Assembly: GCF_902459465.1 (NCBI RefSeq)
Contig: NC_047068.1
Span: 11,036,001-11,100,000, forward strand
DNA length: 64,000 nucleotides
Reading direction: 5' to 3'
From: Asterias rubens
Taxonomy: Eukaryota > Echinodermata > Asteroidea > Forcipulatida > Asteriidae
Every line of letters begins with the position of its first letter. The first letter of the stretch is position 1. Below are positions 1-12,800 of this stretch, piece by piece. The notes beneath the pieces were generated by a model. The model searched no databases. It saw only the letters and a program-made list of their open reading frames with translations, and was not told where the DNA came from. Made by a program: the position numbers and the translations under genes.

Positions 1-5
1 AAAAG

Positions 6-391
6 TTAAAGGCAGTGGACACTATTGGTAATTGTCAAAGACTAGCCTTCACAGTTGGTGTATCTCAACATACACATAAAATAACAAACGTGTGAAAGTT
101 TTAGCTCAATCGGTCATCGAACTTGCGAGATAATAATGACAGAAAAAACAACCTTGTCACAAGTTGTGTGCGTTTAGATGGTTGATTTCGAGACCTCAAG
201 TTCTAAATCTGAGGTCTCGAAATCAAATTAGTCGAAAATTACTGCTTTCTCGAAAACTATGGCACTTCAGAGGGAGCCGTTTCTCACAATGCTTTATACC
301 GTCAACCTCTCCCCATTACTCGTCACCAAGAAAGGTTTTATGCTAATAATTATTTTAGGTAATTACCAATAATATTATCCACTGCCTTTAA
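6..391. repeat. TTAA-flanked MITE, copy a
   Basis: Ends AAAGGCAGTGGACACTATTG and its inverse, flanked by TTAA both sides, with an internal palindrome around gagacctcaag. About 380 bp, no coding capacity. Non-autonomous element of a TTAA-targeting superfamily (piggyBac or Kolobok type) is the likely class. Confidence 0.8.
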
Positions 392-429
392 CCGTGCAAA
401 TTTATGATGCATTGGGCGAAATCTGACTC

Positions 430-860
430 ATTTTCACAGAGTGGGTCACTATGTGCATGTGTTATACGTCAGCCCACCCACAGCGCCTATGGATGAGGCG
501 CTTGGACAAAGCGAAGATACAAACTTGAAGATCCAATTGGGGTATTTTTGACTGGTTGGTGGCGCTTTCCTGCGAATATTCTTGCCTGTATTTGTTTTCT
601 TGTACAGTGGCTTGCTAGAAAAACAAACTGGAAAACAATCTTCGTTGTATACTTGTCGCACAACGTAAAGTTGTTTAACACACGCCCTCACGAGGCCAAA
701 GATACTTGAACAACCCCTTTAGATGACTACAGAAACTACAATCGAAATTGGGTTGGTATCCTTTCCGAATTATGGCAATGCTTATGGCCGGAACGTCTAA
801 AAGTCATAATCTGTCAGCCTAGCATTTTACAAGTAATTGAAACAAACGCTGCATATTTGC
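430..860. repeat. Flank of tandem segmental duplication, unit 1
   Basis: Matches 8510-8850, including the shared GTTTAACACACGCCCTC and GCTTATGGCCGGAACGTC strings. Marks the downstream flank of both collagen genes, showing the duplication extends well beyond coding sequence. Confidence 0.7.
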
Positions 861-889
861 AAAAAATGATAATGACATGCAATCAGTGC

Positions 890-1270
890 TTAAAGCCAGT
901 GGACACTATTGGTAATTGTCAAAGACTAGCCTTCACAGTTGGTGTATCTCAACATATGCATAAAATAACAAACCTGTGAAAATTTGAGCTCAATCGGTCA
1001 TCGAACTTGCGAGATAACAATGAAAGAAAAAACACCCTTGTCACACGAAGTTCTGTGCGTTTAGATGGTTGATTTCGAGACCTCAAGTTCTAAACTTGAG
1101 GTCTTGAAATCAAATTCGTGGAAAATTACTTCTTTCTCGAAAACTATGGCACTTCAGAGGGAGCTGTTTCTCACAAGGTTTTATACCATCAACCTCTTCC
1201 CATCGTCACCAAGAAAGGTTTTATGCTAATAATTATTTTGAGTAACTACCAATAGTGTCCACTGCCTTGA
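890..1270. repeat. TTAA MITE, copy b (absent from the paralogous site)
   Basis: Same family as 6-391. The matching place in unit 2 (about 8843) is an uninterrupted TTAA, so this is a filled/empty pair. The right TTAA has decayed to ttga. Confidence 0.8.
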
Positions 1271-1323
1271 AACAAAAAATAGCCGATATAAACAGCATAC
1301 TTCAGTGCCTTCAGTGCCGTAAT

Positions 1324-4300
1324 TCAAATGCTACAGATCACGCACTGTATTTCACGACCATCAACATACGGAGGGCACTGGAGGGGCACGCATGCAGCTT
1401 CCATCAAGTAAATGAGCGCCCCATTAACATTGGCCTGACTGCCTGGGATAGCCTCCGGTGCCTCATCCACACATACAGCTTGCTGCCTCTCGTGGGTATA
1501 GTGAGCTGACATGAGGTAACCCTTGTATTCCTTTGTCCAGTTGTCAGGACATTCGTTCTTGGCGGGAAATAACACCTGAGTGCCTCGACTGGTGAGACGA
1601 CACACCGCGCACGGCACGTCATGGTCGTGAATAACTTCGGAATTCTCGTGAGAAAATGGGTCAAATGAGTTGACTTCGTATTCCATTCCATAAAGGCGTG
1701 AGCTACCTTGGAATCCATCTTTGTATAAGGCAGGTACATCTGGATCAGTTGGGAGACATAAGAGATCCGAAGTCCCTCCCTTATGGCTAGAATGTGCACC
1801 AGCACCATAACCTGCCAAGAAAATCCTCTTGATATTAGCATTTTTGCATAGTGCAGGACTCCTGTACAGTTATATGTGAATAATGTAAATGAGTGGCACT
1901 ACAAGAGAACGACTCTTTGTGACGGTAGCGCTAAAGTTCGAATAAGTTCGAGTAAAACCTACCTTGATACACGAGCTCTGTGCCTGCCTGGTTTGGGCAA
2001 GTGGTTCTTCCCCACCGAATGTATGTCGGTCCTGAAGAACTACGCCCCTGCAATATCATAGACAAACAAGTTATTTATACTTCACGAAATCTGAGATCCA
2101 ACATGAAATGTTTTGGATTTAGCTGAGAACCTTATATACCTACACACAGCCAAATCGGTTAAAGAGATCTTAACCATTAGTTCCCATTTGAAATGTGGTC
2201 TTCAATAAATTAGACTCAACCATAACTTTAACGTGTGCCTGAATATGTTTCCTCAAATAGTTTGGTTTGTGACTATACACGTTGTTAAGAAAGTCAATTT
2301 TAGCAATTGTTAAGGGAAAATTGAACTTAACAGTATAACTAAGAAAACAATTATAATAAAAATTCGACCTCTTAGTTTGGTTACTTGTAAGCCATTTGCT
2401 CAACTTTGCTATCATAATCAATATTGCTAAAGCTTAAAAGCTTTGTAATGAGTAGGATTTGAAACTTTGCATGGTGGAAATAAGATATAGAAGAGTTTGC
2501 GGTAACACCATGTAATGACTTCTCTAAATGAGTTGGGGTGGTTCTGAAAAGAACCGTTGAGTTAATCCAACGGTTCTTTTCAGAACCACCCCAACTCATT
2601 TAGAGAAGTCATTACATGGTGTTACCGCAAACTTTTCTAAGGCTTTGTAATGGTTACACAAAATTGGGCGTGACTGGCAAGTTCAATAATATAATAAGCA
2701 TCCTCGTCCCAAGTTCAATTTTCACTTTAATTACCAATGATTTATATAAAACTGAAATTGTATGTTAAACAAATTGGTATGGGTATTTTTCATTGTAAAG
2801 AATTTTGTGTCGATGTAATTAAAGGCAGTGGATACTATTGGTAATTACTGAAAATAATTATTAGCGTAAAACCTTTCTTGGTGACGAGTAATGGGGAGAT
2901 GGTATAAAACATTGCTAGAAACGGCTGCCTCTGAAGTGCCATAGTTTTCAAGAAAGAAGTAATTTTCCACGAATTTGATTTCGAGACCTCAGATTTAGAA
3001 CTTGAGGTCTCGAAATCAACCATCTAAACGCACACATCTTCGTGTGACATAGGTGTTTTTTCTGTCATTATTATCTCGCAAGTTCGATGACCGACTGAGC
3101 TCAAATTTTCACAGGTTTGTTATTTCATGCTTATGTTGAGATACACTGACTGTGAAGGCTAGTCTTTGACAATTACCAATAGTTTCCACTGCCTTTAAAC
3201 AAGAATAATTTATTACATCGATATACTTCGTCCAGTTGTTATCCCGCGAGACTTGCACAAACTGTTCTAAAATCAGAGTTGGCCGAGCCCGGGCTACTTT
3301 GGATCCCGATTACGAATATAGACCAATAAATAGAAATAACCTGCAAACATGGGTATAAAACACGCGATGGCTATAATTGTGCTTTAACCGGTTACCTTTA
3401 AAATAAAAGAATTATTAATCAATATTCAGTTTTACCTTTCCACAGAACCACACAACGCCTTCATTCTATGCAATCATTGAAACGAAACTACATCAACACA
3501 TTTTTAACAAAATGTAAGCAAAAGGCTTCCACTATTGCAACTGTACAGTATTGTAACCGACACAACAAACAATCACAATATTCGGAGACTCATCTTTGTC
3601 AGATGGTACACGGTTGCTCTGATCCGCAGATACAACGGCGGCCATTGCGTTGCTTCTTTACGGTGACACGTATAATCGATTCTCTCTCCGAACTGAGAAA
3701 AGTATCGGTATGTTGACGACGCGAATTAGAATTCGAGTTCACAGAGGAGGTACACCAAGGTGAGTTCTGTGCTAGCCGAGTACGAGTACTACAACACTCA
3801 CTCGAAAATACACCTTTTTTTGGTATATTTTTGGATACCGCCTAAAACAAAAACTATACTTGTGGTTACTACAAAGAGATTGTACAAAAATAAGATTTCT
3901 TAAAGGAACTAAACAGGTACCCTGCTGCAATTTAAAGGCAATGGACACTAGTGGTAATTACTCAAAATAATTGTTAGCATTAAACCTTGCTTGGTAATGA
4001 GTATTGGGGAGCTGTTGATAGTATAACACATTATGAGAAACGGCTCCCTCTGAAGTAACGTAGTTTTCGAGAAAGAAGTTAGTTTCCACCAACTTGATTT
4101 CGAGACTTCAGAATAAGATTTTGAGGTCTCGAAATCAAGCATGATTGCGCACAACTTCATGTGACAAGGGTGTTTTTCTTTCATTATTAACTCGCAACTT
4201 CGACGACTAATTGAGCTCAAATTTTCACAGGTTTGTCATTTTGTGCATATGTAGAGTTACACCAAGTGAGAAGACTGGTATTTGACAAATAATGTCCAGT

Positions 4301-6235
4301 GTCTTTAAACATGTTAACAAGAGTTCAAGTTGTAAAAACTACCTGTTGTCCTTGTGGCCCTGCCTCACCGCGTGGTCCTCGTTCACCATGTTGTCCTGTC
4401 TCACCACTTGGTCCTTGCTTACCGGGTTGGCCTCGCCCACCGGGTAATCCTGGCTCACCGGGTAATCCTGGCTCACCGGGTGGTCCTGGCTCACCGGGTT
4501 GTCCCGGTCCAATGGGTTGTAATGGACTAGTGGGTTGTCCCGGGTGGCAGTCTCTTCCATCCCGTCCAACTTCTCCGTTCTTCCCGTCACGACCGTCTCT
4601 GCCATCCTTCCCATCTTTTCCGTCTCGGCAAGTTAAAACTGGAGAGTAAATTCCTAGTGGGTCTGAAATATGAAATATTAGGGCAAGGATTCCATCATCG
4701 CGAAGAATATTCCTTAATAACTATGTCAGGACCCGCGGGCTTCTTGGACTTAACAAAAGTATTTCGTTCCCTCGATATGATTTTGCATGGACTCTTACTC
4801 CCAAACGGCGAAAAACAAGTGCTACACATGGCTGCTAAGAACAGCTCCATAAAATATCCATTGGAGTCAAGATATTACCAACAAAGTCCTATATGGAGTC
4901 CTGCCCAAGCTCTCATCAAAACTTAGGCAGAGAAGGATACATTTGTGTGTAGCCACTGCCACAGGAGCAAAGACGATCCAGTATCAAACAATTTCTACTG
5001 ACCCCTAAGCATGGGAGGAGGAAATCTGGAGGACCTGCACTTACCTACACTGACATTGACCGTGGGTCTGGAGTCAGTAGATTTCGATTAGGCGGCAATG
5101 GGGAACAAAAAGGCGTAGCGGACCATAGTGATTCGAGGATATCACTCGACCTATAAGCAAGCGCATATATTTCGAGGAAGCAAATTTACGTTCCGAGGCA
5201 ACGAAACAATACGTCGAGGGCTAGAAATAGGACTAAAACGCCATAAATGTTACTTCACTTGCTTTTTGCACATTACAGATAAAATGTCGAGGACAGCTCC
5301 TTTAACTTTCCTCCTTCGATTCTTACCAGTTTGGTGAGTATGAAATCCCGATTGAAACGTCATATTCCCCTCAGCATGGCTGTTCTCAGTAGACATATGT
5401 GGTTCATAATCTCTCCGTATTCGCAGTTGGGCTTTCTTCGAAGTCTGACCATTCACTTCGGGAGTAGGAGTACCTTGTTGCACAGTGGCTTCGTTTGTGG
5501 TGACATGTTTGTCCAAGATAAGCAGTCGATCTTCATGTGAAAGTAACTGGTCCTAAATTCGTATTAAACCAACATTTCACAGATCAACACACATAAATAT
5601 ACACATGGCTTATTGTAAACATGTTTGTTGTGTGATTCGGTAGTTTGGAACCCACATTATCTGAGAGGCAGCCCCTAGTGGGAACAAGTAAAACTCTCGT
5701 GAGATTTGGATTGAATCTATTAATTGGCCTGCGGTGGTCCAAGCTTATCCTCGTCAACCAGCCTGATTTTGTGGCGTGACGAGGCCCACTGGTTGCAAGC
5801 ACTCGACTCAACCTGTGATGTTCTTATTCGCATGTGTGTGGGTTCGAGTCCCGGTCGTGAGACGTGTGTCCTTGAGCAAGATACACCATTGTTTGCCGTT
5901 AAAAAACTCAGAACACTTATAGTAAAAGAGAGGTAGTTTAATCCAGTGTTGCTGGTTCACGTATCATTCAATTGTTGACAGGTCTCCTCAGGATTGCAAT
6001 CACTTTTGTTAACTCATCCTTCCCAGAAATATAAAATGACAATAATTCAGCAATGACTCGTTCTTACCTTAACAGACTGCAGTTCTACGTGAACATAGAA
6101 CAGCATCGACCCAACAATCAGTGACGTTACAGTAAGGTTAAGGAGCGTTCCCGCCAAAAACCAACACCAACAATTTTTGCTAGAGTTCTTCTTTGACCAG
6201 ATCAGATGATTTTCAGGCAAATTATTAGAATCCAT
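1324..6235 (-). CDS. Membrane-anchored short-chain collagen (C4-like), copy 1
   Basis: Five coding exons read on the minus strand with consistent phases: 6235-6068, 5552-5327, 4638-4343, 2047-1963 and 1811-1324 (stop), giving 420 residues. Residues 1-22 are a short basic N-tail; about 23-48 form one hydrophobic segment with Lys15/16/20 on its N-side, so a type II signal anchor is expected. A stalk follows with RIRR at 100-103. The third exon encodes two Gly-X-Y blocks (8 and about 19 triplets) separated by a non-collagenous piece with one Cys. The last two exons encode a Cys-rich C-terminal domain (about 10 Cys; YIRWGRTTCP, PCAVC, CPPYV motifs) typical of invertebrate short-chain collagen C4/spongin-type proteins. 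Family membership is from recognised motifs; the role (cell-surface or shed matrix protein) is inferred. Introns hold several MITEs. No frame break seen. Confidence 0.85.
2495..2632. repeat. Perfect 65-bp inverted repeat (foldback)
   Basis: Two 65-nt arms that are exact reverse complements around an 8-nt spacer, inside an intron of collagen copy 1. The preceding bases (2440-2494) resemble 27525-27600, so it derives from the same mobile family. Confidence 0.9.
2819..3198. repeat. TTAA MITE, copy c (reverse orientation)
   Basis: Both TTAA flanks and both terminal repeats are present; opposite orientation to copies a and b. Confidence 0.8.
3932..4308. repeat. TTAA MITE, copy d
   Basis: Both TTAA flanks kept; the right end lies about 35 bp from the collagen exon donor (4343). 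Confidence 0.8.
5770..5935 (+). repeat. tRNA-derived SINE head, partial
   Basis: Polymerase III B-box-like GGTTCGAGTCCCGGTCGTGA followed by the GTGTCCTTGAGCAAGA signature of the SINE family seen complete at 11190-11482. The same SINE occupies the paralogous position in unit 2 (16038-16160), so it predates the duplication. Confidence 0.65.
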
Positions 6236-6387
6236 GTCTCTTTCTTGATCTCCACAACATACAAGCTGCGTTTACAACGAGCCTTTCTTTGCTTCAACTG
6301 ACGCCAAGTGAAAACAGTTATAATACAGTGGCGAGGAGTCGCGGGGTCACATGAACCTGCGTTGTCGTAAAAAAGGTGCAGCATACA

Positions 6388-6746
6388 TTAAAGGCAGTGT
6401 ATACTTTGGTAATTGTGGAAGACAATATCCTCACTTGCTGCTTTCCAAGATATGAATGAGAATAGCAAACCTGTGGAATTTGGGACACAATTGGTCATCA
6501 AAGTTGCAAACAAATGATGAAAACGACACAATTATAGTTGAATAGAATACTATGTGCGTTCAGATGCTGCATACTCTTGAAAAGGCTTCTTCTGAAGAAT
6601 TACCACTTTCTCTGAGACTACAGAACTTCAAATTGGTCATTTTGAAGACAGTTTTATAATATAAACCATTGTACGGTTCTTCTTAACACGAGGTTAGATG
6701 GTCACAACCTAGTTGAGTAAATACCAAAAGCAAACCCTGCCTTTAA
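6388..6746. repeat. Diverged TTAA-flanked MITE relative
   Basis: TTAAAGGCAGTG start and CTGCCTTTAA end, TTAA flanks, interior poorly alignable to the other copies. Confidence 0.6.
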
Positions 6747-7330
6747 TACTTTTTGGAAAACATTCAAGTTCGTCTAAACAGAAAGTCAAAATCTGCTGAC
6801 TCTAACAGAAGAATGTTGTCCATTCTAGGTGCCTGGGCCTCGGAGACATATAGCATTGATAGGATCCAGTGTAATCGGCAAAGATAGAGCATGCGTGGGC
6901 CTCAATGGGTGAGTGACGTGGGTGGAGATCAAAGATTATAGAGCGCCGAAGGCGCAAGACGCGGAACTGAAGCTTTTGCATGCTGGAACGTGAAATACGT
7001 ATGGGCGCCATTTCAGCAAGTGAATGTTTTGTTTTCCATTGATAGAAATGGTCATTGTCTGCACTAATATGCATTAATCTATTGTTGTATCAAAGGAGTT
7101 ACTTGCCGAAATGGCGTCCAGTGGGATGTCACATTTCAGCCCGAGTTCCGCATCTTGCGCCTACGGCGCTCTATATTTATTTTTACTTATTGTCGTCTTC
7201 TTATATAATGTTCCTTTGTACCCCGCGGTGGTGCAATTTTTGTGTGTTTTATCGATGCTATTTTTATCAATATTATCTTGTAATGCCACATTATTCAGCT
7301 TCGTGCTGCCAGTTGGTTTTTTAATAAAAA

Positions 7331-7354
7331 ATGAATGAATGAATGAATGAATAA
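7331..7354 (+). repeat. (TGAA)n tail of a probable non-LTR 3' end
   Basis: Short tetranucleotide array following a T/A-rich 3'-UTR-like stretch (about 7050-7330) that looks like a truncated non-LTR element. No usable ORF. Confidence 0.4.
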
Positions 7355-7514
7355 TCTTTGGTGGAGATGATATGTCTTACAACTTCCTTTCAAAGAACTG
7401 ATAATAACGTTTTTATGGTGAAAAAGTTTTGATTTTGTAAAGTATTGCCCTGTTAGCAAATGTGAGATTTGGTGGACCATTCTACCTCCATGGGTGGACG
7501 CAAATATCACTGTG

Positions 7515-7637
7515 ACGGCCTGGATTTGATTTCTCTACAAAAATGTTAAGGAGGCTCACTTGGACGTGATCATACAATATCACATGATCCAAGTGAGCCA
7601 CCTTACCATTTTCGTAGAGAAATCAAATCCAGGCCGT
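7515..7637. repeat. Foldback MITE
   Basis: Arms beginning ACGGCCTGGATTTGATTTCT, inverted at the other end with few mismatches; about 50-bp arms. Confidence 0.75.
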
Positions 7638-8233
7638 TCAGTGTATTCTATTTGCAATCACCCATACCGTACAGTGCACCTCTAAATGGTACACACTATC
7701 TTACAAAAATGGAGCATGCTTGCGCAGAATACTATTGGGACATATTAACGGTGTGGACGTACTCTTGATTCGCTAGTTCTTGTTTTAGTCACAAGGCGCA
7801 ATTACATCGTATTGCTCAGAGGCTTGGCAAGTCTACTATTCGTTTTTGAAGCAGATGATACATCTCTCATCCAGTAGTTCGTGATATAAGCTGTTGATGC
7901 TGTAATACATCTTGTAGCCTAATGCAACGTTTTTAACAAAACAATAATTGAACATTTGACAATGAGCTTATCAATCAGGGTCTAAACATTTTCTAGAGAG
8001 TGAATGTTGATATAGAGCTTGATGAGATCTTCACTCATTCCCGGTGGTCTAATCCAAGACTGCTAGGATGGGCTGGATGCATGAGTTTGGGCTGATTCTT
8101 GCTCAAGATATAGTGATACATGATGGGAGAACGAATGTACTGAAGTCGGTGCAATACGCTCAACCGAAACTCAAAACCAATTTTAGTATCGAGTCTTATT
8201 TTTCGTGCAAGGCAAAAAAGTACAATTTTTTTT

Positions 8234-8460
8234 TCAATGGACCCTTCCCATGAAATATGCTAATTACATTCACGCATACGTACAGACCCTGTTGGTTGGC
8301 AAACACCATAGAGTTGTGCACTAAGCAGACGCGCAATCGCGTCTGCGTCACGCACCCATTAGCCGTGTACACAGCGCGATGTTCCCTCATTTTGCCAACC
8401 AAAACGTTAGTGCGCACGCGCTATGTGCAATTTACATATTTCATGGGAAGGGTATATTGA
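8234..8460. repeat. MITE with ACCCTTCCCATGAAATATG inverted ends
   Basis: The 19-bp inverted termini are perfect; TCAAT lies outside on both sides in inverted form. GC-rich core with a small gacgcg palindrome. Confidence 0.75.
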
Positions 8461-8909
8461 TAGAATCTTTTGTAAACAGGAAGAAAGGTAATCAGGGGTT
8501 TATTGGATCAGGGGGAATGGATGACACAATGCGCATGTGGATACGTCAGCCTTCCCAAGCGCCAAAAACAAAAAACTTGAAAAACTCTTCGTTTTATACT
8601 TGTCGCACAACGTAAAGTTGTTTAACACACGCCCTCGCGCGGTCAAAAATACTTGAACAGCCCCTTCAGATGACCTTGAATACATAAAATACTATGGAGT
8701 TGAGTTGGTACCTTTCCAAATTACGGCAGTGCTTATGGCCGGAACGTCTAAAAGTCACAATCTTTAAGCCTAGCATTTTACAGGCAATTAAAATAAACGC
8801 TGAATACATTTGCAATAATTAATAATAACATGTAATCAGTTCTTAAACAAAAATAGCCGATAATGTTAAAACCATGTTTCGATGCCTTCAGTGCCATAAA
8901 TCGTAATTC

Positions 8910-9834
8910 ATAAATACCTGGGGCAGTTTCTCCATTCTGATTGGTTGAGAGGACATCACGTGGGGGGTGTTTAAACGGATGATATAACCACAGCCAACCG
9001 TCGATTTCACCAAACTCTTCCTAACTTAGGATTAATCTTAGTACTTAGGCCGAGTCCCAGTCTTGCACTGTAACATGCAAACCCACAGATTAATCCTAAG
9101 TTAGGACTATAGTTACTCGTCCTAACTCGGGATAGGATTAATCCTAGCGTTTCGTGAAATCGGCTGCAGAAGTGTTTAAACACAGTTAGCCTATGTGTGG
9201 CCACTGAATTAGCATAAGGAGTATACAACTTGGATTTCTGACGTTCTAACCTCGTTCATCACGTTGTATTTTAACCAAGCAAGCTGAATCCCCGAAAATT
9301 TGAGGGTTCTGAAGCTTGGTGAAATTTAGGGTAGTGTGTTATGGCTATATTTGAGAAAAAGTTCAAACAAATTTTTATTAAAATTCGTTCTTGACCAAAA
9401 CAATAAAATTATTCATAGTGAAAGAGCCCGAAAAGATGAGCGATGCACAGAACTGAATTATGTCTGCGGCAGAATCATTTAGTCTGGTTCCCAACATAGT
9501 CACGCGCGATTAGCTGTTATGAGAGGCAGAAACAAGATGTTAGTTTCATTTATTAAATTGGCCCATCGACATGGATAACAAATTACCAATAAATCGCGTA
9601 CGATCCGAGTGACGAGCGGCGAGGGCAGAATTTCACTCTCAAATTTAAACATTATGAAGGTAAAGATATTTATGAATGAGAAACAAAGTGTAATGAATCG
9701 GTTTGTAAACCCGCTGAGACCTGGTTCTTGATAATTACCTCGACTTCGTCTCGGTAAAATTATCAAGAACCAGGCCTCGGCGGGTTTATACCACTAGTCT
9801 AAAACCTCTTCACCACACATTGACTCCCTTATTC
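8910..9834. repeat. Composite X-Y repeat inserted only in unit 2
   Basis: Unit 1 reads straight through at this point (aattcaaatgctac near 1321), so this 925-bp block is an insertion flanked by ATTC. It contains module Y (ATTCATAAATACC end) and module X (foldback around 9716-9785). Related X-Y blocks are at 17995-18526 and 24733-25285. Confidence 0.75.
9001..9163. repeat. MITE nested in the X-Y insertion
   Basis: Inverted TCGATTTCAC ... GTGAAATCG(g) ends with repeated CCTAACTTAGGA-type blocks. A partial relative is at 63756-63840. Confidence 0.55.
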
Positions 9835-12800
9835 AAATGCTACAGATCACGCACTGTATTTCACGACCATCAACATATGGTGGGCACTGGAGGGCCCCGC
9901 ATGCAGCTTCCATCAAGTAAAGGAGTGCCCCCTGATTATCGTCCTGACTGTCGGGGATGACCTCAGGTGCCTCATCGACACATACAGCTTGCACCCTCAC
10001 ATGATCATGGTGATCTGACATGAGGTAACCCTTGTATTCCTTTGTCCAGTTGTCAGGACATTCGTTCTTGGCGGGAAATAACACCTGAGTGCCTCGACTG
10101 GTGAGACGACACACCGCACACGGCACGACATAGTCGAGAAGAACTTCAGAATTCTCGTGAGAAAAGGGGTCAAATGTTTTGACTTCGTATTCCATTCCAT
10201 ATAGGCGTGCGTGACCTTCCAATCCATCTCTGTATGAAGCAGGTACGTCTGGATCAGTTGGGAGACAGAAGAGATCCGAACTTCCTCCCGGAAAGTTATA
10301 ATGTTGTCCAGCACCATAACCTGTCAGGAAAATATACCTTGATATTAGCATTGTTGTCATAGTGCAGGGCTCCTGAAGGGCTATTTACGTATAGTGTATA
10401 AAATTGCTAGTAAAACAAGATAACGCCTTTCTGCGCCAGAAACGCTTAATTTCGACGAAGTTCGAGGAAAAACCTACCTTGATACACGAGCTCTGTGCCT
10501 GCCTGGTTTGGACAAGTGGTTCTTCCCCACCGAATGTATGTCGGTCCCGAAGAAATACGCCCCTGACAAATCATAGACAAAAACATTGCTATTTTACAAA
10601 AGTGAGGTCTAAAAAGAAGCGGTTATGACACAACATTACAACTTTAAATCCCATTTAAACCAGTGATTGGCAAATGGGGTTGTAGAAAACTTTAAAAAAT
10701 CCTCGTCCCTAATAAAAACTTTGTTTCAACGTAAAAATTTAACAAAAATTAAATATTAATATTTGATACAAAAGTTAAAATTGTAATAATAACAAAATGC
10801 TATGGGTGTAAAAAAAAATGATTTCATATAAAAATATTGTCTTCGTTCGAGGTGTGTCCTCTTTTGCGATACATCCGAGATTTGCAGAGTATATTTTATA
10901 GTTGGACCTATCAGAATCCAACAGCTGATTTGCAACGCTAGCTTTGGCACAAGTCGCCGTTAGAGAGCGCAATATTGACTGGCTCATAAGAACTGGGGTG
11001 CACCACACTAAATATATATATTTTTGGACAACTGAACTTTAAGTCTGCTTTCAATTTTGGGCAGGTCAGCCGTTTAACCTTATTATCACAGGAAGTAGCA
11101 CCTTAAAAAATTGCTTCTTCTAAACCCGATTTGCTGTCAGTCTCATGAAGCATGCCTCCACTTCCCAATCCAAAATAGAGCCGTGTGGTGTCGTGGCCGA
11201 GCAGATAAGAGCACCGAAATCAAGCTCTTGTGCTTCTGTTCAGCAGAGTGTTGGTTCGAATCCCGGTCGTGACAGGTGTGTCCCTGAGCAAGACACTTAA
11301 TTGCTTCTCTCCACCCAGGGGTGAATGGGTACCTGTGAGGGCAGAGATGGTTCTTGTGGTTGGTTTAGCTTAAGTGCGCTACATATTTGGCGGCACGGAG
11401 CTGAGATGGTGGCCCAATGATTAGGGTAATATTGTTGGAAGCGCTTTGAGACATGGTGTATAACGCGCTAAATAAAAAAAATACCCCGAATATTAACAGG
11501 CTTATATTAAATTCTCGTATATATTAAATCAGGCGGTCGCCACTTTAAGTGGCTGCAACAAGGTGAAAGACAAACACTACCACGTGAGAGAAAAACATAA
11601 CCAAGCGGAAAGAAAAACACTATCTACTGGAAACAACACATACCATAGATGTTAAATTTGCATCGGCGATAAAGAATATTAATTTTGTTTTTTTGTTTCG
11701 TTTTTTGTTTTTACCCATACACCGATGTGTGTTAGCACTGTATCCTCAGTACTTTCCCGAGTCCTGTGAAACATTATCACAGGCATGATACTCGGGTGGG
11801 ATTCGAACCCACGACACTTGCAATTCTAGAGCAGTGTCATACCAGCTAGACTACCGAGGTTGCCCGGTAGCTAGAGGCAGTTCATGTTTTGACAGCGGGA
11901 ACCGCAGCGATATCAGAGATGTTAAATTTGCATCGGGGGTAAAGAATGTAATTTTTTTTAGGTATCGGGGAAGTACTGAGTATACAGTGCTAACACACAT
12001 CGGTGTATGGGAAGAAAAACAAACTTATGATTAATTACCTGTTGTCCTGGTGGCCCTCGCTGACCAGGTAGTCCCCTCCGACTCCCCGGGATATCCAACC
12101 TCACCCTTAACTCCTGGAAGACCGGGTGGTCCACTCTCACCATAAGGTCCTGGCTCACCCCGTTGTCCCCTCAGTCCAGGTAATCCATACTCGCCTGGCA
12201 GTCCAATCTCACCAGTAACTCCTGGGAAACCTCGTGGTCCAGGTTCTCCTTGATAACCGGTCGATCCAGTCTCACCAGTAATTCCTGGCTCACCACGTGG
12301 TCCTCTAGGCGCAGAGATTCCTCTCTCACCGGGTAGTCCTCGCTCACCGGCTGGTCCTGGCTCACCGGGCTGTGCCGGTCCAATGGGTGATAAGGGACTA
12401 TCGGGTTGTCCTTGGCGGCAGTCCCTTCCATCCCTCCCGTCCTTTCCGTCCCTCCCATTGACACCGTCCCGTCCAGCTTGTCCAGCTTTTTCCGTTCTGT
12501 CCGTCACGACCATCTCTGCCATCCTTTCTGTCTCGGCAAGCTACAATTTTGAATGAAATATGTGGACAAGAATTATCGAATATATTATTGTGCAAATTTA
12601 CCTTATCCCTGACAGGACTCGACTACTACCCCACCCCTATTATTATTATTATAACAGTTTTTTTATTGGGCCGCAAACTACTGAGCTCTAAATATTAATA
12701 AATGACACAATTAAATTGACTTCTCTCATATACCGCTTTAAAATCTGTCACTTAGTGACGCCCGGGATGGCGCCATTCAATAATTTTCTGCAAGTTAGAA

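Noticed and set aside
2835-3023. Repeated reading frames sharing SKSNSWKITSFSKTM-type words at many places
   Set aside because: They are translations of the TTAA MITE; stops and frames vary between copies.
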